Shown: positions 21,501 to 33,078, counted from the stretch's first letter. The stretch: DNA of 64,000 nucleotides from Macrolepiota albuminosa (GCA_027475525.1 JAMWFC010000023.1:62001-126000); one strand, 5' to 3'. Notes: generated by a model from the letters alone, not told the origin. Numbers and translations: made by a program.

Positions 21501-22491
21501 TCATCTCTTTCATGGTCTTTTTCCGTTCCCGTTCCTTTTCCTTCTGCGCTATTCGCTGGGAAATATTCGACGTTGCATTTATTCTTAGTGCCGCTGCCGC
21601 CGGCATACGGCTCTTTTCGAAGAAAAGATTATCAAAAATCCCTACGTCGGGATTAAAAAATCGTACGTATTGGTGACCTTCCTTTAGCCATCTGAATTTC
21701 TTTACTTCTTTAGTCTTTTCTGCATTCTTTTCGCCAACGACTTCCTCTTTGACTGCTGTTTTTTGATCCTTTTTCGCACGTTGCCTCGTTTTTGCATCAG
21801 TTTTTAATTTATCAATCCTCCCTCTCCCACAAGAACTCGGGCACCGGTTGAAGGATATATCCCCCGTCTCCCAGTTTATCTCGGGGTTATGTTTCTCCAA
21901 CCAGTTGTGACCGATTATGACGTCCGATCTCCCTATATTCGCTACATAGAAATAAACTTTTTCCGAGTGGTTTTTGTATCTCATTCTTAGAGGTACAAAT
22001 TCTGTTATGGATCCGTTCTCGTTTTTCGATCCGTCGACATTAAATACTGGTACGGCCCGAGGTAGTTTCTGAATTGGTAGTTTGTGTTTCTGGGCAAAAT
22101 CTTTGTGTATAAACATATTGGTTGCGCCTGAGTCTAAAAGTCCTTCGACTTTTAAAGTTTCGTAGTTGTCTAGGCGTCGTAATTCTATATTAACTTGCGT
22201 AGAGGTTTTTCGGATTCCACTTATTACCATAGACTCCTGTTGTTTAGCCTTAGATTCCTGGTTCTTAATAAAATGTCCTTGTTCTGTTACTGAAGAAATT
22301 GTATTAATACTGAAATTGGAATCTTGAGCGTGCCCAGCCATTCGGCTACATGCTGAGCCCCTTAAAAACCCTGTTCGCGAAGTTGAGCCGCCACCGCCTT
22401 CTTCATCTCGTCGGTCATCTCCCCTACTTCCACTACTTTGATGACTTTGGGTGAACGACAGTTCCGTGCGATGTGGCCCACCTTCCCACAA
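18507..22491 (-). CDS. Gypsy pol polyprotein (PR-RT-RH-INT-chromodomain)
   Basis: Two abutting frames, 22491-21187 and 21233-18507. Protease: active site GLLDSGATNMFIHKDFA. RT: QDYRKLNAVTVKNAYPLPL, MDVRWGFNNIRI and YMDDILIYTK. RNase H: FKIEADASDYASGAV and WTDHKNLEYF. Integrase: zinc region with GHPGRAKT and CRKCQQTK; catalytic Asp residues in STDFITGLP and VISDRGSQFAS, and Glu in QTDGQTERINQEIEQY. The C-terminus has a chromodomain (EPSIILDSRLRENKLEYLVR, then WKDQATSRDTWELE), which targets heterochromatin in chromoviruses. The first frame overlaps the end of gag in the -1 frame. PR and RT are separated by one extra A in a 10-A run at 21244-21253. Confidence 0.92.
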
Positions 22492-23530
22492 TTATAGCAC
22501 GTTGGCGGTCCACGCTTACGAGTGCCGTCGACGTCCATAGCATTAGGGTCAGCGGTGGTAGTCGTCTGAGTGTTCGGAGCATGTTTGGTCTGGGTCGTCG
22601 ATGGTTGTGAAATGTTTGTCTGTTTGTTCGGATTCCTCTGGCCACGTCGTTCCTCCTCTGCCCTTCCTGCCGTGATCTTAGACTGTCTCCACTGCCGGTC
22701 TAGTAAGTCCGCTTTGTCCTGCCACTCCTGCAAAGTCCTGGGAAGGGGATCACACTGATAGATCTTCATCAACAGATTTTTCTCTAACCCCAACTTGTAA
22801 CGATCGAGCAACGCTGCTTCGTTCCACCTCGTATCATTCTTGAGATTGTCAAACTCGGTGTTATATTCATCCGCCGCTCTGTCTCCCATGATGAGGGTTC
22901 GAATCTTGGCCGCGGCAGTTTCCTGGGGAGTACGGTCTCCGAAATGGTCTCTAAAGGCAGCTTGGAACATCGTCCAGGTGGTGAGTGCCCCCTGTCCTCC
23001 ATCTTGGATAAGCTCCAGCTGATTCTCCGCCCACTTGCTTGCTTTGTCGCCTTTCATCAAGGCCAATGCCGTAGCTATTTTTACTTCATCCCTCAAAACC
23101 TCTGCTTGTGCGAAGTACTGATTGCAGGAACGCAAAAAATAGGCCGCCTTGTCCTTGGAACCTTTGAATTCGTCTGGAAGAGGGATGGTCCTCGGATTTA
23201 CGGCCACGTTGATGTGAGGCTGAGGGCGATTGGTGATGGCGGCGATGTTGTTTGTAGTAGCGTCGACAGACTGTGCAGTAGCTATTGCAAGTTGATTTAC
23301 AGACTGTGCTGTAACATCGAGATTGGCAGCGGTAGCACCCCAAGTGGGGATAAGGTAGCTATTGCAAGTTGATTTACAGACTGTGCTGTAACATCGAGAT
23401 TGGCAGCGGTAGCACCCCAAGTGGGGATAAGGTGATTGATGGCATCAAGAATGGAAGTGATCCCGCTTTGAAGGATGCTAACCGCATCCTCTGGTGCCGT
23501 AGTGGTCATAGGGTCGGAATCAGATGACAT
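22362..23530 (-). CDS. Gypsy gag
   Basis: Structural protein of the element. It begins MSSDSDPMTTTAPEDAVSIL and has a retrotransposon gag core (AAYFLRSCNQYFAQAE, WTMFQAAFRDHFGD) and a CCHC zinc knuckle CYNCGKVGHIARNC near the end. The 77-bp tandem copy at 23278-23431 breaks the frame near residue 60. With one copy removed the gene is a single frame of about 363 residues. Pol overlaps its last 130 nt in the -1 frame, suggesting ribosomal frameshifting. Confidence 0.9.
23278..23431. repeat. Perfect 77-bp tandem duplication in gag
   Basis: Copies 23278-23354 and 23355-23431 are identical, and two more bases match by chance after the second. It disrupts an otherwise intact gag. Confidence 0.95.
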
Positions 23531-24044
23531 GGATGTGGGTAGTAGGGCTGTGACACGTGTGCAAGTGAAAGCTCAATATAATCAGCCGATTATATGCCTT
23601 TGGACAGCACGTGCAGGAAGCAAGTCGAGATCTTCGTCAGCCACGAGTCGACGCGCGTTCACGCCGATAAACCAGAGAGCAGTTGTTAAATACCCAGGCT
23701 CAACGGAGTGACTACCGCCTATTGCACTGGTGTAAGAAGAGCTGGTTCACTTAAGAACACAGGCCCAACAGTTCAACTCTGGAGGGTGCCTCGGAGCAAC
23801 CCTTTTGTGCCTACTAACTAGGGTTCCTCGCTATTTACTAACTACCGTTAGCAGCACCGGCAAACGGTGATGAGGGTAATAAGAAAAAATAAAATATACT
23901 TAGGTTTGTTGCGTTACGCGGTTAGCGTGGAGGTAGAGTAGGATAAAAGTAGTTGAGAAGGTAAAGTGTTGGTGTCGAGTGTGACGGGGGAAACAGCGAG
24001 GACAACGCTGGCTGCAGTGAGCTAGGGACCTTGGCTGAGTGTGG

Positions 24045-24055
24045 AACTTCGTTGC
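24045..24055 (-). promoter_or_regulatory. Gypsy primer-binding site, self-priming type
   Basis: On the coding strand GCAACGAAGTT begins two bases after the 5' LTR. It is the exact reverse complement of AACTTCGTTGC inside the LTR (24101-24111). No tRNA-type TGG start is seen. An 11-nt match with the element's own transcript is how Tf1 primes its reverse transcription. Confidence 0.75.
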
Positions 24056-24057
24056 AA

Positions 24058-24391
24058 TGTCAGGAACTGACTTAATAATTAAATCAGAGAAAAACCAACA
24101 GCAACGAAGTTAGAGTTGACTATCGAATACATGAGCTTTTATACTTTACTTTCTGCTAATCATATGTTAATCTAATTGTCCTTGTGATAACCGAGCGGTA
24201 GTGTGATAATCGATAAAAGGTAGTTTTTAGGAGAAAACATCGTCACCTGTGGATACTTGTAAAACCGGAACTACAAAGAAAAGGAGTTGCGAAACCGGAA
24301 CTTCAAGGAATAAAGGAGTTCGGAAAAATAAATAAATATATCGGAAAAATATATCTGAAAATATCTAATTGTAAAATATCTAATCATGACA
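24058..24391 (-). repeat. Gypsy 5' LTR (coding-strand sense)
   Basis: 334 bp, no difference seen from 18173-18506. Followed by the CCAAT target duplication at 24392-24396. The AACTTCGTTGC at 24111-24101 would be near the transcript start if self-priming applies. Confidence 0.95.
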
Positions 24392-24396
24392 CCAAT

Positions 24397-24809
24397 ATAT
24401 TCAGTTGACATTGACCACATTTGAGACATCTCTTTACTACCTTTGTGAGAGGACTAACTGTGGACATGAGACTGAATCCCCTGTTTTCTTTGCTGTTTTT
24501 GGCTTGGATACCAGAATTGTAACCCTAAAATGTACATACATACCTAGGATATGCCCAGCAGGCTTGTGTTTTCTCAAGTCTGTAACCATATGCGGGTCTT
24601 AGTAGGTTTTGTATATTGCACAAAGTCCAGAATGATCTACATATGATAGGAAGAGATGACTACATGAAGCCATGAAGCGTGTATGAAAATTAGTATGGTA
24701 TAGAACATGAGACAGATGTCATTCATGGCTTTACAGATCTGGATCGGGTATTTTCCCTCTTCGCTCATTTTAGCGCTTTCATGAGGGATGCTGGACGAGG
24801 CTGCATATT
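24397..24809. other. Start of unit B: copied VPS41-type flank and CR1-B 3' region
   Basis: Aligns with 9411-9796 of unit A. It contains the third copy of the VPS41 3' flank (about 24450-24590) and sequence downstream of the CR1-B stop. No gene seen. Confidence 0.6.
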
Positions 24810-27800
24810 TCAAGTCATCCTCCGAAACCTCATTCGAAGTTCGCGCAGTTTCCGTTTCGTTCTCTTTGTCATCGAAAATGGCCTGACGGGAGAAAAGTCA
24901 TCGTCGGGATAGTGGGAAGACCTTTTGCTATGCATGCTCAAGACCAGTGTTTGAATAAGATTTTGTGGCGGAATAGTCTCCGTCACTGCTTTGAAAGTCG
25001 CAGTATTTAGTACGGCTACAGGAGATCCTTTCGTCCTCTGTATAGGCAAAGCAGGTTCTGAAGGAAAAGTCGCGACGACGCGCAGCAGCGAAAGCCGACC
25101 GGTAGGGGCAAGACCATTGGGAAGGGCCTTGAACGCATCCAACATTTCGACAGATAACTGACGTACACGTTCGCCATCCATCTAATCGTCTCCCGTTGGA
25201 TATTCATGAACGCATCCAACATTTCGACAGATAACTGACGTACACGTTCGCCATCCATCTAATCGTCTCCCGTTGGATATTCATGAATGAAAATATCTGC
25301 AAGATGACGTACTTGACTCCGAGAAAACAAGTTTTCCACGGTGATGTGCTCATATTCTGGCCAGAGCTCATCTGTACTGAGTGTTTTAACTTTCCCTTTC
25401 CAAAGAGGTCCCTAATCATACAGGGTTCAGAATCAGAGGCGTAGGAGGGGGGAGGACAGAACATACCCCAGCCTCAGAATGACCTTCAGGATACACATAT
25501 TCTGGGCTGAGTGAATCTGAAGAACCTCGACCTGCGGTACGAAGTACGACCCATATTGACCTTCAGGATACACATATTCTGGGCTGAGTGAATCTGAAGA
25601 ACCTCGACCTGCGGTACGAAGTACGACCCATATATACCCATCGCAATGCTTCAGAACAAAAATAAGGTCAGCTTCGCAATCCGGAGGGCAAATGCAAAAG
25701 ACGCCTGGACGCTTGTGTCGCAACCAAGCGAGTACATCATCAGCAGAAGATGCCGCGTACCCGAGCGGAGGGGCATCTGGTAGAAGGGAAGACGACGTAA
25801 CAATGATTTCTTGGATGACACCATCCTCGCCTTTCTGCAATTTGACCAGCTGCGTGGGGAACTTTTCACTTGCAGCCAGCCACGCAGTAGCAGTCGGTAT
25901 CGTAAAAATTTCAGAAAAGAGATGATTTTTTGTTGTAGTTGTGAAGACATGAGCGAAGTACAAGGCAATATAGCTTGCAGGTGCATAAGTGTCGCCATTG
26001 GCCCAGTGACCTTGGGTATAGGAACAAAAGGCGGCGAATGAAGTCAGAGATCGTGGCTTGTCATTGTAAGGAGACCTGTCAGAAAGCCAGATGGCAGCAG
26101 CGATGAGAGGTCCCGGCTGGTCTAATGATATCTGACTCATATCCCTATCCTTGAACTCACCCACGCCAGAAGTGACGAGATCGACTCTGCCAATCCCAAA
26201 GCATGGTGGATGATGACCAGTTATGATATAGTGCATGATGACTTCATGTGTTGTCGATTTGACTGGGGGGCGGCCTAAAAGAAAAACAGTGAGGATCTGC
26301 TTGATAGATAGTTCAGTGTAGCATCTCACTTCTCACAAGGCTTCCAATGTTAGAAAAAAATGCCTCTACCTCGCATTGCCCTTCATCAGTGACAAGATCC
26401 TTAGTTTCGGCATCAAACATAGCAAAACCCGTGAGCTTTTTGATGTACTTATTGAGGACACCGTGAGGGTGAACAGCTCCGTCCATCAACAGCATGGCTA
26501 CCAAACTAGCGGTCAGCCTGTGCCTGCAATAAAAGCCATTAGTAATTATTATACTAAACATTAGAAACTTGCCTTGGCCTACACCAATCCCAAATACGCC
26601 TAAAGAGAGCTTCCATCCTTGCGGTCTGCACGAGAGAAGGTGAAAGGAATGAGAGAACGTAATTTTTTTGAGTCTCTGCGTCATCGAAAGAACCTGTGTC
26701 TGAAGTCCATCTCCACGACGACCATTCTTGTGAGGAAACAGGAAAGTAACTCTGAGGGATTTGGGTCCCTGCAACCACAAATGTGATGGGAACACCTTCA
26801 AGAGCAAGGCAATCTCTCCAGGTGCGTATGATTTCTTTGAGAGCGGGATAGTGCTCTGAGTCACTCTTTTTAGAGGACCAAATCTCGCAGATTGCCACGT
26901 TTGCCTCGTCAATGACAACAAAAAATCCGTCTGTTCTTACAGAATCGGGTAACAGGATTTGTAAATCCTTCACGACCTTTGCTAATTGTTCATTGATATA
27001 GTCCAAGGGTTCCCATTCGATCGCGACCAAGATTTCTACAAAAGGGTCTGACCAGTCGAATACACATGTTAGCTGTGCAAGAAGCCAACGACGTTTTTGT
27101 ACCTGCTCATCTCCTTTGCCGGTGTTAAAAGCCTTCAAAAAGTTTCTAAGAATGAGAAGATGTGCTAGGAGTGTGGCGGAAAATCGGCGAGCGGCGATCT
27201 CCCTGTTTTTGGCTAGGATGGGTTCAAATGCAATGGATGATTCATGTGGGAGAACTCGCAAGAGATCTGCTTCGTCATAAATTCGTCGGTCGAGAGTCAT
27301 GTCAAGCGTACGAGCTTCTCTTTCATCCGCGTGAGAGGTTATATAGATTCCCCAGTGCTGGCAAAGACCCTCATATAGCAGGCGAGTCTTACCAGTCGCC
27401 GAAGCGTTGACCAGGAAACTGTGTGACAACGATGTAAGGTCCGCAAAAGCCTGTAAATTGGAACAGAACATACGTATTGCGGCCTCTTCGGAATAATTGC
27501 TGTACTCGTTCCTTGAGAATGGGGTCACTTTGAAACTTTCCTAGCTCGTATAGAAGCATTGAAGGTGGTTCACGCATTTCTGAAAATGAACCCAGGTCTA
27601 CTTTCTCGATATCGGATTCATCATCTATTTGACCTCTATTCAGAGTCCAGAGTACTCGTTCTGCCTCTCCGTTGATCAGGGCGTTCAAATTGCCAGAAAT
27701 CCTTTGGAGAATAAGGGGAACATTGTCAGGGCGCGAAAGTGCTTTTCTATCCATCTTTACAAAAGCGCGGGAGGCTGGAAAGTATGAAGAAGAGGAATGA

Positions 27801-28067
27801 AGAAAGATCTGCTCAAGGAAGGCCAGTCGGCTTACTTCTGCATGTCTCCCAAATTGTTTCAAAGTCTACTGGGTCTCTCGAAGCCCTTGCATCCTCGACT
27901 CGGGAGAAAAGTTCTGGATTCCTGTATAACATGCAAGCAAATGATGCTGGAGAGCCGAAGTCAGATTCGATGGTGTTCTTCACGACATCTGGACATAATT
28001 GGGAAAGGAGTTGTGCAGCAGTGTCATAGTCCTTGAGGGGCGGGAAATTGTTTAAGATGTCGTCCAT
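24810..28067 (-). CDS. CR1-B: P-loop NTPase with degenerate REase-like domain
   Basis: Sister of CR1-A with the same exon plan. Exon 1 begins MDDILNNFPPLKDYDTAAQL. Walker A FLVNASATGKTRLLYEGL, Walker B-like FFVVIDEANVA. The nuclease-like core CEADLIFVLKHCDGYIWVVL again lacks the QxK lysine, as in CR1-A, so the loss predates the duplication. Two 77-bp duplications (25131-25284, 25480-25633) break the frame in the last exons; CR1-A has single copies there. One intron (26572-26524) uses a GC donor, GCAAGT, at the same place as in CR1-A. A possible upstream ATG is at 28124. Divergent from CR2-B. With the duplications removed it appears complete. Confidence 0.7.
25131..25284. repeat. Perfect 77-bp tandem duplication in CR1-B (first)
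   Basis: Copies 25131-25207 and 25208-25284 are identical; a few flanking bases also match. CR1-A has one copy at the same place (near 10120-10200). Confidence 0.95.
25480..25633. repeat. Perfect 77-bp tandem duplication in CR1-B (second)
   Basis: Copies 25480-25556 and 25557-25633 are identical, with differing bases on both sides. CR1-A has one copy at the same place (near 10390-10460). Confidence 0.95.
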
Positions 28068-28638
28068 TTGTACCACATAAGCTGAATGAACAGAGACGAA
28101 AAAGGTTAGAAAAGACAATGACAAACTTCAAACAATCAGGTTAATATCCGGTGGCAGAATGAATGCAAGCCACGTTACTAGTAAGAGGCGGGTAGCGTTT
28201 TGTGCTACTCTATTTGTTCTGTGATACGTATGTACAGTTTTGCCTGTCTAATTTGTATATGGCAAAGCGGCTAAACAGAAAACATCAATATTAATAAGAG
28301 CAACCTCGTGAGCGCGTACGATTTCGAAGCCTTGATGCTTGGAATCTCTATGCCTATTTCGCAATACTTCTCAATCTAAAAACCTCAAAACTCCCACCGT
28401 CCATTGCCTTCAGAACAGCAAGGTCAATATTAGCACGCATTCTAACACGCTTGATGCTTTCTTTTCTCCAAAAAGTATTCTTTTCCAAGATTGGGGACCG
28501 ACCGTGGGTTGTGATTCAATCGATCAGCTAGCTGTGTTGGAATACGCCCACATAACAACGTGGTCATCAAGGAAAAGATTCCCACAAGGTTTGTTCTTAA
28601 GTATATCCAGGTGTTGAATTCACAATAACCAATCGTTA
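28068..28638. promoter_or_regulatory. Intergenic region of the divergent CR1-B/CR2-B pair
   Basis: About 570 bp between the two predicted starts. The part next to CR1-B is shared with the flanks of both orphan exons (17792-17930 and 32820-32925). A short open stretch on + at 28339-28617 has no recognisable product. Confidence 0.4.
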
Positions 28639-31571
28639 ATGCTGATGTCTACTATGGATGCTTACCTGCGGCAGAATCTCAATGACATTCAAGGATGGCT
28701 GGAATCCACAGGTCTTCATCCACTTCTGCTTGTTATCGTGCTGATCAATGAAAACCTTTCATCAGATAATGCACCATTCGTGCTGGGGTCAGCCTTGACA
28801 GCTGCACCTGGTCGATGCCGTTCTGATCAATTTAAGGCTACAATAGACCATGTCTATACCCGTCTATGCCAGATCCTTCGTGGGGATTTCGAACTTGTTC
28901 AACCTTGGCGCTCACATACAGCGAGCCCCGACATCGCGGAACATCTTAACAATCTCAAGATTCCGACTATTGATGACAATCCATCACTACTCCTACATCG
29001 GCTTGGAGAAACTGCAGAAGATTCGACCATTCTTGAAGAGCCAAAATTACGGGCAAGGCGACTTGAGAATATTTTTCTCAAAGGAAAAGGTCAACACTCG
29101 TCAGTCATGTTTCTCTACTTCCAGAACATAAAAGATGGCCATGCTAATTTGCATCGGGTATGCAGTGTGTTGTTCAACACATCTGGGGCAGGCAAGACCA
29201 GGCTTGTTCTTGAAGGCCTTTGCAAGGAATGGGGCTTCTATTTTACTTGCAATAAAGATGCCAGTGAGTGTGGCTCATATGACCTTGACCATGTACTTGG
29301 CACGGATAGACATGGATATCTGAGCTCATGTGGGCTCATTGAGCATCCGAATGACGATGAAAGTGTACGCTTGAACGAGATACAGGCAATGAGGTGTTTT
29401 ATGGCAGTTCTATTTGCACGTCTTATGGTCTTTCAATGCTTATTGGCAGCATATGAAGCTCAGGGGAAGTCAATCACACCTGCTGAGCTCAAGAAGATCT
29501 GGCTTTTTGTGCAGCTTGACTGCCGGCTCCTAGCAGATTCCAATTGTCCTGATTCATTACTGGAGCTGACTTCTCTTCTGTGTTATATTCCAACAAAGAA
29601 AGTTTCACTCCCCTCTCATGGCTACAAGATGCTGGAAGAATGTAAACTGTTTCTGCGAACTCTAAACTCTTCTAAAAAGTTGTTACCACATGAAGATAGT
29701 CAGGTTCATATATTCTGTGTTATAGACGAAGTGCAAAATGCTGCCGATTTGTTTCCGGATGCCTTTCGTGGTGGCCCACTGGGAACGGATGCACGACCTG
29801 TCTTGCGTGCATTGTTGCGGATTTGGTCAATAGGCATGCACTTTGTAATGACAGGAACATCTTTAAATATTGAACATATACAAGATGCCCTGTCTTCGAC
29901 TATAGGGAAGCACCATGGACATGTTGACCGTGCAATTACCAGCACAGGCTCATTCATCTACAGAGATGAACAGATAGATAATTACTTGAATCATTATCTC
30001 CCATCATTGTACCTGAAAAGCTCTAGTGGAAAAGAGCTTTCCAGACGTGCTAAATATTGGCTTGTGGGCAGGTATGTTATCTTGACTATAGGTAATATTT
30101 TGAGTTTGGTCTTAATTTCATAATAGGCCACGATTCATCGCATCATTTGTTCAAAACCTAATCCTTTACAACTTCCAATACTGTCACCAACTTCTTACAT
30201 CCTACATTCAAGCTATCACAAAATTCATTCCAACAGATGGAATGCAATGGGAACAACTTGAGGACCCAATGCCTACACCATCAACTAGGCCACTGCTCCC
30301 TTTTGACCTTGGAAAAGGTGAATGAATACTTTGGCTTGTGTTGTGCTTGGATTTTATCTAATTGAGTTGTTCACAGCTGCTGCATTGGATAAACAAACCC
30401 AGAATGGTCTTATTACATCAATTCAAGGACTGGTGAACCACCGATTATTACGTGGACGCACTGACTTTGAGACCAGTGGTGAAGGTCTAGTTGATAGCAA
30501 ACTGGTCGAGTGTGGCTTTGCTCGATATCCTGATGGCAAAGAATTCTCTGCTACTTTTGATGAACCTCTTGCATATCTTGCAGCAGATACATGGATCAGT
30601 TCTCATTGGGCTTCAAGGCACCAATATTTCTTGCAGCGCATCAAGCAGAATTCACCAGATGACAATGGCTTAGAGCGATACACAGCTATCTGTTTAGCAC
30701 ATATCTTCCGGAAGTTCACACCTCTTTCTGATTATTTCAAGTTTGCTAGCAAATTTGGAAAACCAGAACAGCTCAAGAATAAAAGAGCAAGACTTGTATC
30801 CTGCTGGATTGACTCTAGTCAAACGTTCAGAGTTGCTCCAGTTGTATTCCCATTTGACAACAAGGTGGACAAATGTTATGGATATGTGATGGAACGCACT
30901 TCATCACCATCGAATATTCTTGGTTACACTTCTACCACACCTGCAGACGATCTTCTGTGGTTGAACTTTCAAGTGAATGCTCCATTTCTGTTTCCCCATA
31001 AATCTTGCGGGCCAGATTTGATGTTGCGACTTGAACTCGAGGGAGGTGGATTTATCACTGTGGCCGTGCAGATCAAGTTCAGAGAAAATGGAAATGCATT
31101 GACAGCTAGAGATGCCTTGAAGCGGGCAATCAAGAGTGTTGACCCCTCTAAACTTTGGAAAAATGTATGTCATGCAAATTTTAACTTTTGAGCTGCTTTT
31201 TCTGACAGAAGTTGCAGATGAATCAGAAGGATATATATCACCCAAATATCCACATTGATACCCTAAACGCACTGGATAAACTGGAAAACAGATATGATCC
31301 CAACCGGAAAGGTTATCATAGCATGATCGGTGGCATATTTGCATATCCTGCTACGGACAATGAGGAAATGTGCAAGAAGGTCTTCGAGAAGCTCGCCAAG
31401 GGGGGTGAATTTGAATTTGATGCAATGCATGAATTCTTCATAATGCCTACCGCTCCCATCATAACCCTCACGGAGTCGATGCCACCATTTGGAGGTCTGA
31501 GACGCATGGAGGATGCTTTGGTGCAGAGGCGCGTGCTTGATAAACTGAATAAAGTGAACTTGCGTAACTGA
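28639..31571 (+). CDS. CR2-B: P-loop NTPase with intact REase-like domain
   Basis: Long first exon to about 30071, then introns near 30072-30125, 30320-30365 and 31164-31208. Start MLMSTMDAYLRQNLNDIQ, or the second ATG six codons on. Walker A FNTSGAGKTRLVLEGLCKEW; Walker B-like HIFCVIDEVQNA; sensor-like HFVMTGTSLNI. The nuclease-like core CGPDLMLRLE and VAVQIKFREN has Asp and QxK as in the REase fold of Crinkler/RHS proteins. The last exon encodes an Ile/Pro/Leu-rich tail ending NKVNLRN. Uninterrupted, unlike CR2-A. The CR2 N-terminal region, ending SLLLHRLGE..., resembles the CR1 region before the P-loop, so the two genes are old paralogues. Function is inferred from fold only: probably an effector or selfish-element protein acting on DNA. 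Confidence 0.75.
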
Positions 31572-31695
31572 TGAGTGAGGACATTCTCTTGTATCTCTTG
31601 TAATTGTTTTTTAAATAAATACCGATGACATGTTTTGAAAAAATGGATGATGCAGTGATCAACTTCCTGTCATTTGAATCCTGCTTGTTGTGGCC

Positions 31696-32519
31696 TTAGC
31701 CGACAAATTTGTTAATGACTAGTGAGTAAGTTGTTTCTATCTTGAAATGACGAGTTGCAAAAATCGTCTCACATAACATCAAAAGATGACAGGAATCACG
31801 ACCAACCACACGGTGTTTCTCAATGACAAACATTGCATTTTGCATTGTTACCAAAGTCCTAGTATCGTCCTTCTCCAGCGCGGCCAACTGCTTCGCGACG
31901 TCGCTCCGCACGACGATGCTCCACATGGGCGAGTTGTCGGCATACAACGACGCCAGGCGGTCGAACTGCGTGTCGTTGCGGTGATCATGGCCGTCACGAG
32001 GTCCTGCAGCCGCGCGCGAAGCGCAAGCGCCATGTAGTTCGTCGCGTCGTCTGGGATTTTCGTGATTTTGTGTTGGGTGTCGATAGTGGGCATGGTGCTG
32101 CCGAGGATGCGTGTGTCGAACGAGGGCGTCGCGGGTTGTTTTCGTGAGCGGTCTTCGAATGATCGATATGTAGGTTGTTGTTCGTGGCTTCGTTGGAGTG
32201 CTTCTTCTTCTGCCTGGTATAATCTTGTTTAAATAAGAAAGAGAAAGAGAAAGATGCATGACGAACCCGTAGATCGACGCCAGCGCTGCCTAGAGCGTCG
32301 TTGAGCTCAGATATATCCCTTGTGTCTATACTGGAGCTCGCTGCGGCTGATGCGGGGGCTATTGGGCGCTGGACGGCTGGTGTTGTCGTGTTGGCTCGGG
32401 CAATGGCAGCAGCTTGTGCCTGCTGCGCAGCTGCAGCGGCGTAGGCGCCATAGTTGTACGTCGCCTGAGAATAATGGGTTGCATACTGATAGTGCTGGTA
32501 AGGCGTAGTCCTATATTTC
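31696..32519 (-). pseudogene. TAF4 3' region, broken copy B
   Basis: Same fragment as 16157-17465, with different damage: a 13-bp deletion in the MITASHHRND region and loss of about 500 bp between LAALEK and DTRTLVTMQNAMFVIEK. The T run that is shifted in copy A is intact here, giving SELNDALGSAGVDLR. It sits tail-to-tail with CR2-B. Confidence 0.8.
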
Positions 32520-32618
32520 AGACTCAACAATAATTTATGGATGCGAAAATGATTGTTTTACGTTGCATGTGCAGTCTGTTGCTGCAAAACAGGATCAATG
32601 GAAGGCCAGTCGGCTTAC

Positions 32619-32820
32619 TCCTGCATGTCTCCCAGATTGTTTCAAAGTCTCCTGGGTCTCTCGAAGCCCTTCTGGATTCCTGTATAACATGCAAGCAAAT
32701 GATGCTGGAGAGCCGAAGTCAACTTCGATGCTGTTTTTTACGACATCTGGACATAATTGAGAGAGGAGTTGTGCAGCAGTGTCATAGTCCTCGAGGGGCG
32801 GGAAACTGTTGAAGATAAGC
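32619..32820 (-). pseudogene. Orphan CR1 first exon (unit B)
   Basis: Reads FPPLEDYDTAAQLLSQLCPD and ends at the CR1 donor. It lacks the start codon region and has an internal deletion after the NPE residues, so it is more decayed than the unit A copy. Same arrangement upstream of the TAF4 fragment. Confidence 0.7.
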
Positions 32821-33078
32821 TGAATGAACTGAGACGAACAAGACGATGACAGACTTCGAACAATCAAGTTGATCTCAGAATGAATGAATAAAATTTTGAC
32901 CGCGACGTTACTGACAGGCGGGGGGTTATTGACTTGATTGATCGTGAGAGTAACTCGAAAAACAGTCATTTACTCCAAGGTTGTACAAGCCAAACTCCCG
33001 CAATGTGAACTCGAGACTACGTTTACGACAGATATATTCTACTCAACAAACCAAGGAGAAAAGAAATCGAGATTTTTT

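Larger units (their letters stand above)
18173..24391 (-). mobile_element. Complete Ty3/Gypsy chromovirus LTR retrotransposon
   Basis: 6219 bp, coding strand minus. LTRs of 334 bp at both ends appear identical and carry TGTCA...TGACA termini. The target-site duplication is CCAAT at 18168-18172 and 24392-24396. Order along the coding strand: 5' LTR, primer-binding site, gag, protease, reverse transcriptase, RNase H, integrase, chromodomain, polypurine tract, 3' LTR. Two frame breaks are visible: a 77-bp duplication in gag (likely artefact) and a 10-A run between protease and RT. The element separates unit A from unit B; without it they are almost adjacent. Identical LTRs imply very recent insertion. 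Confidence 0.95.
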
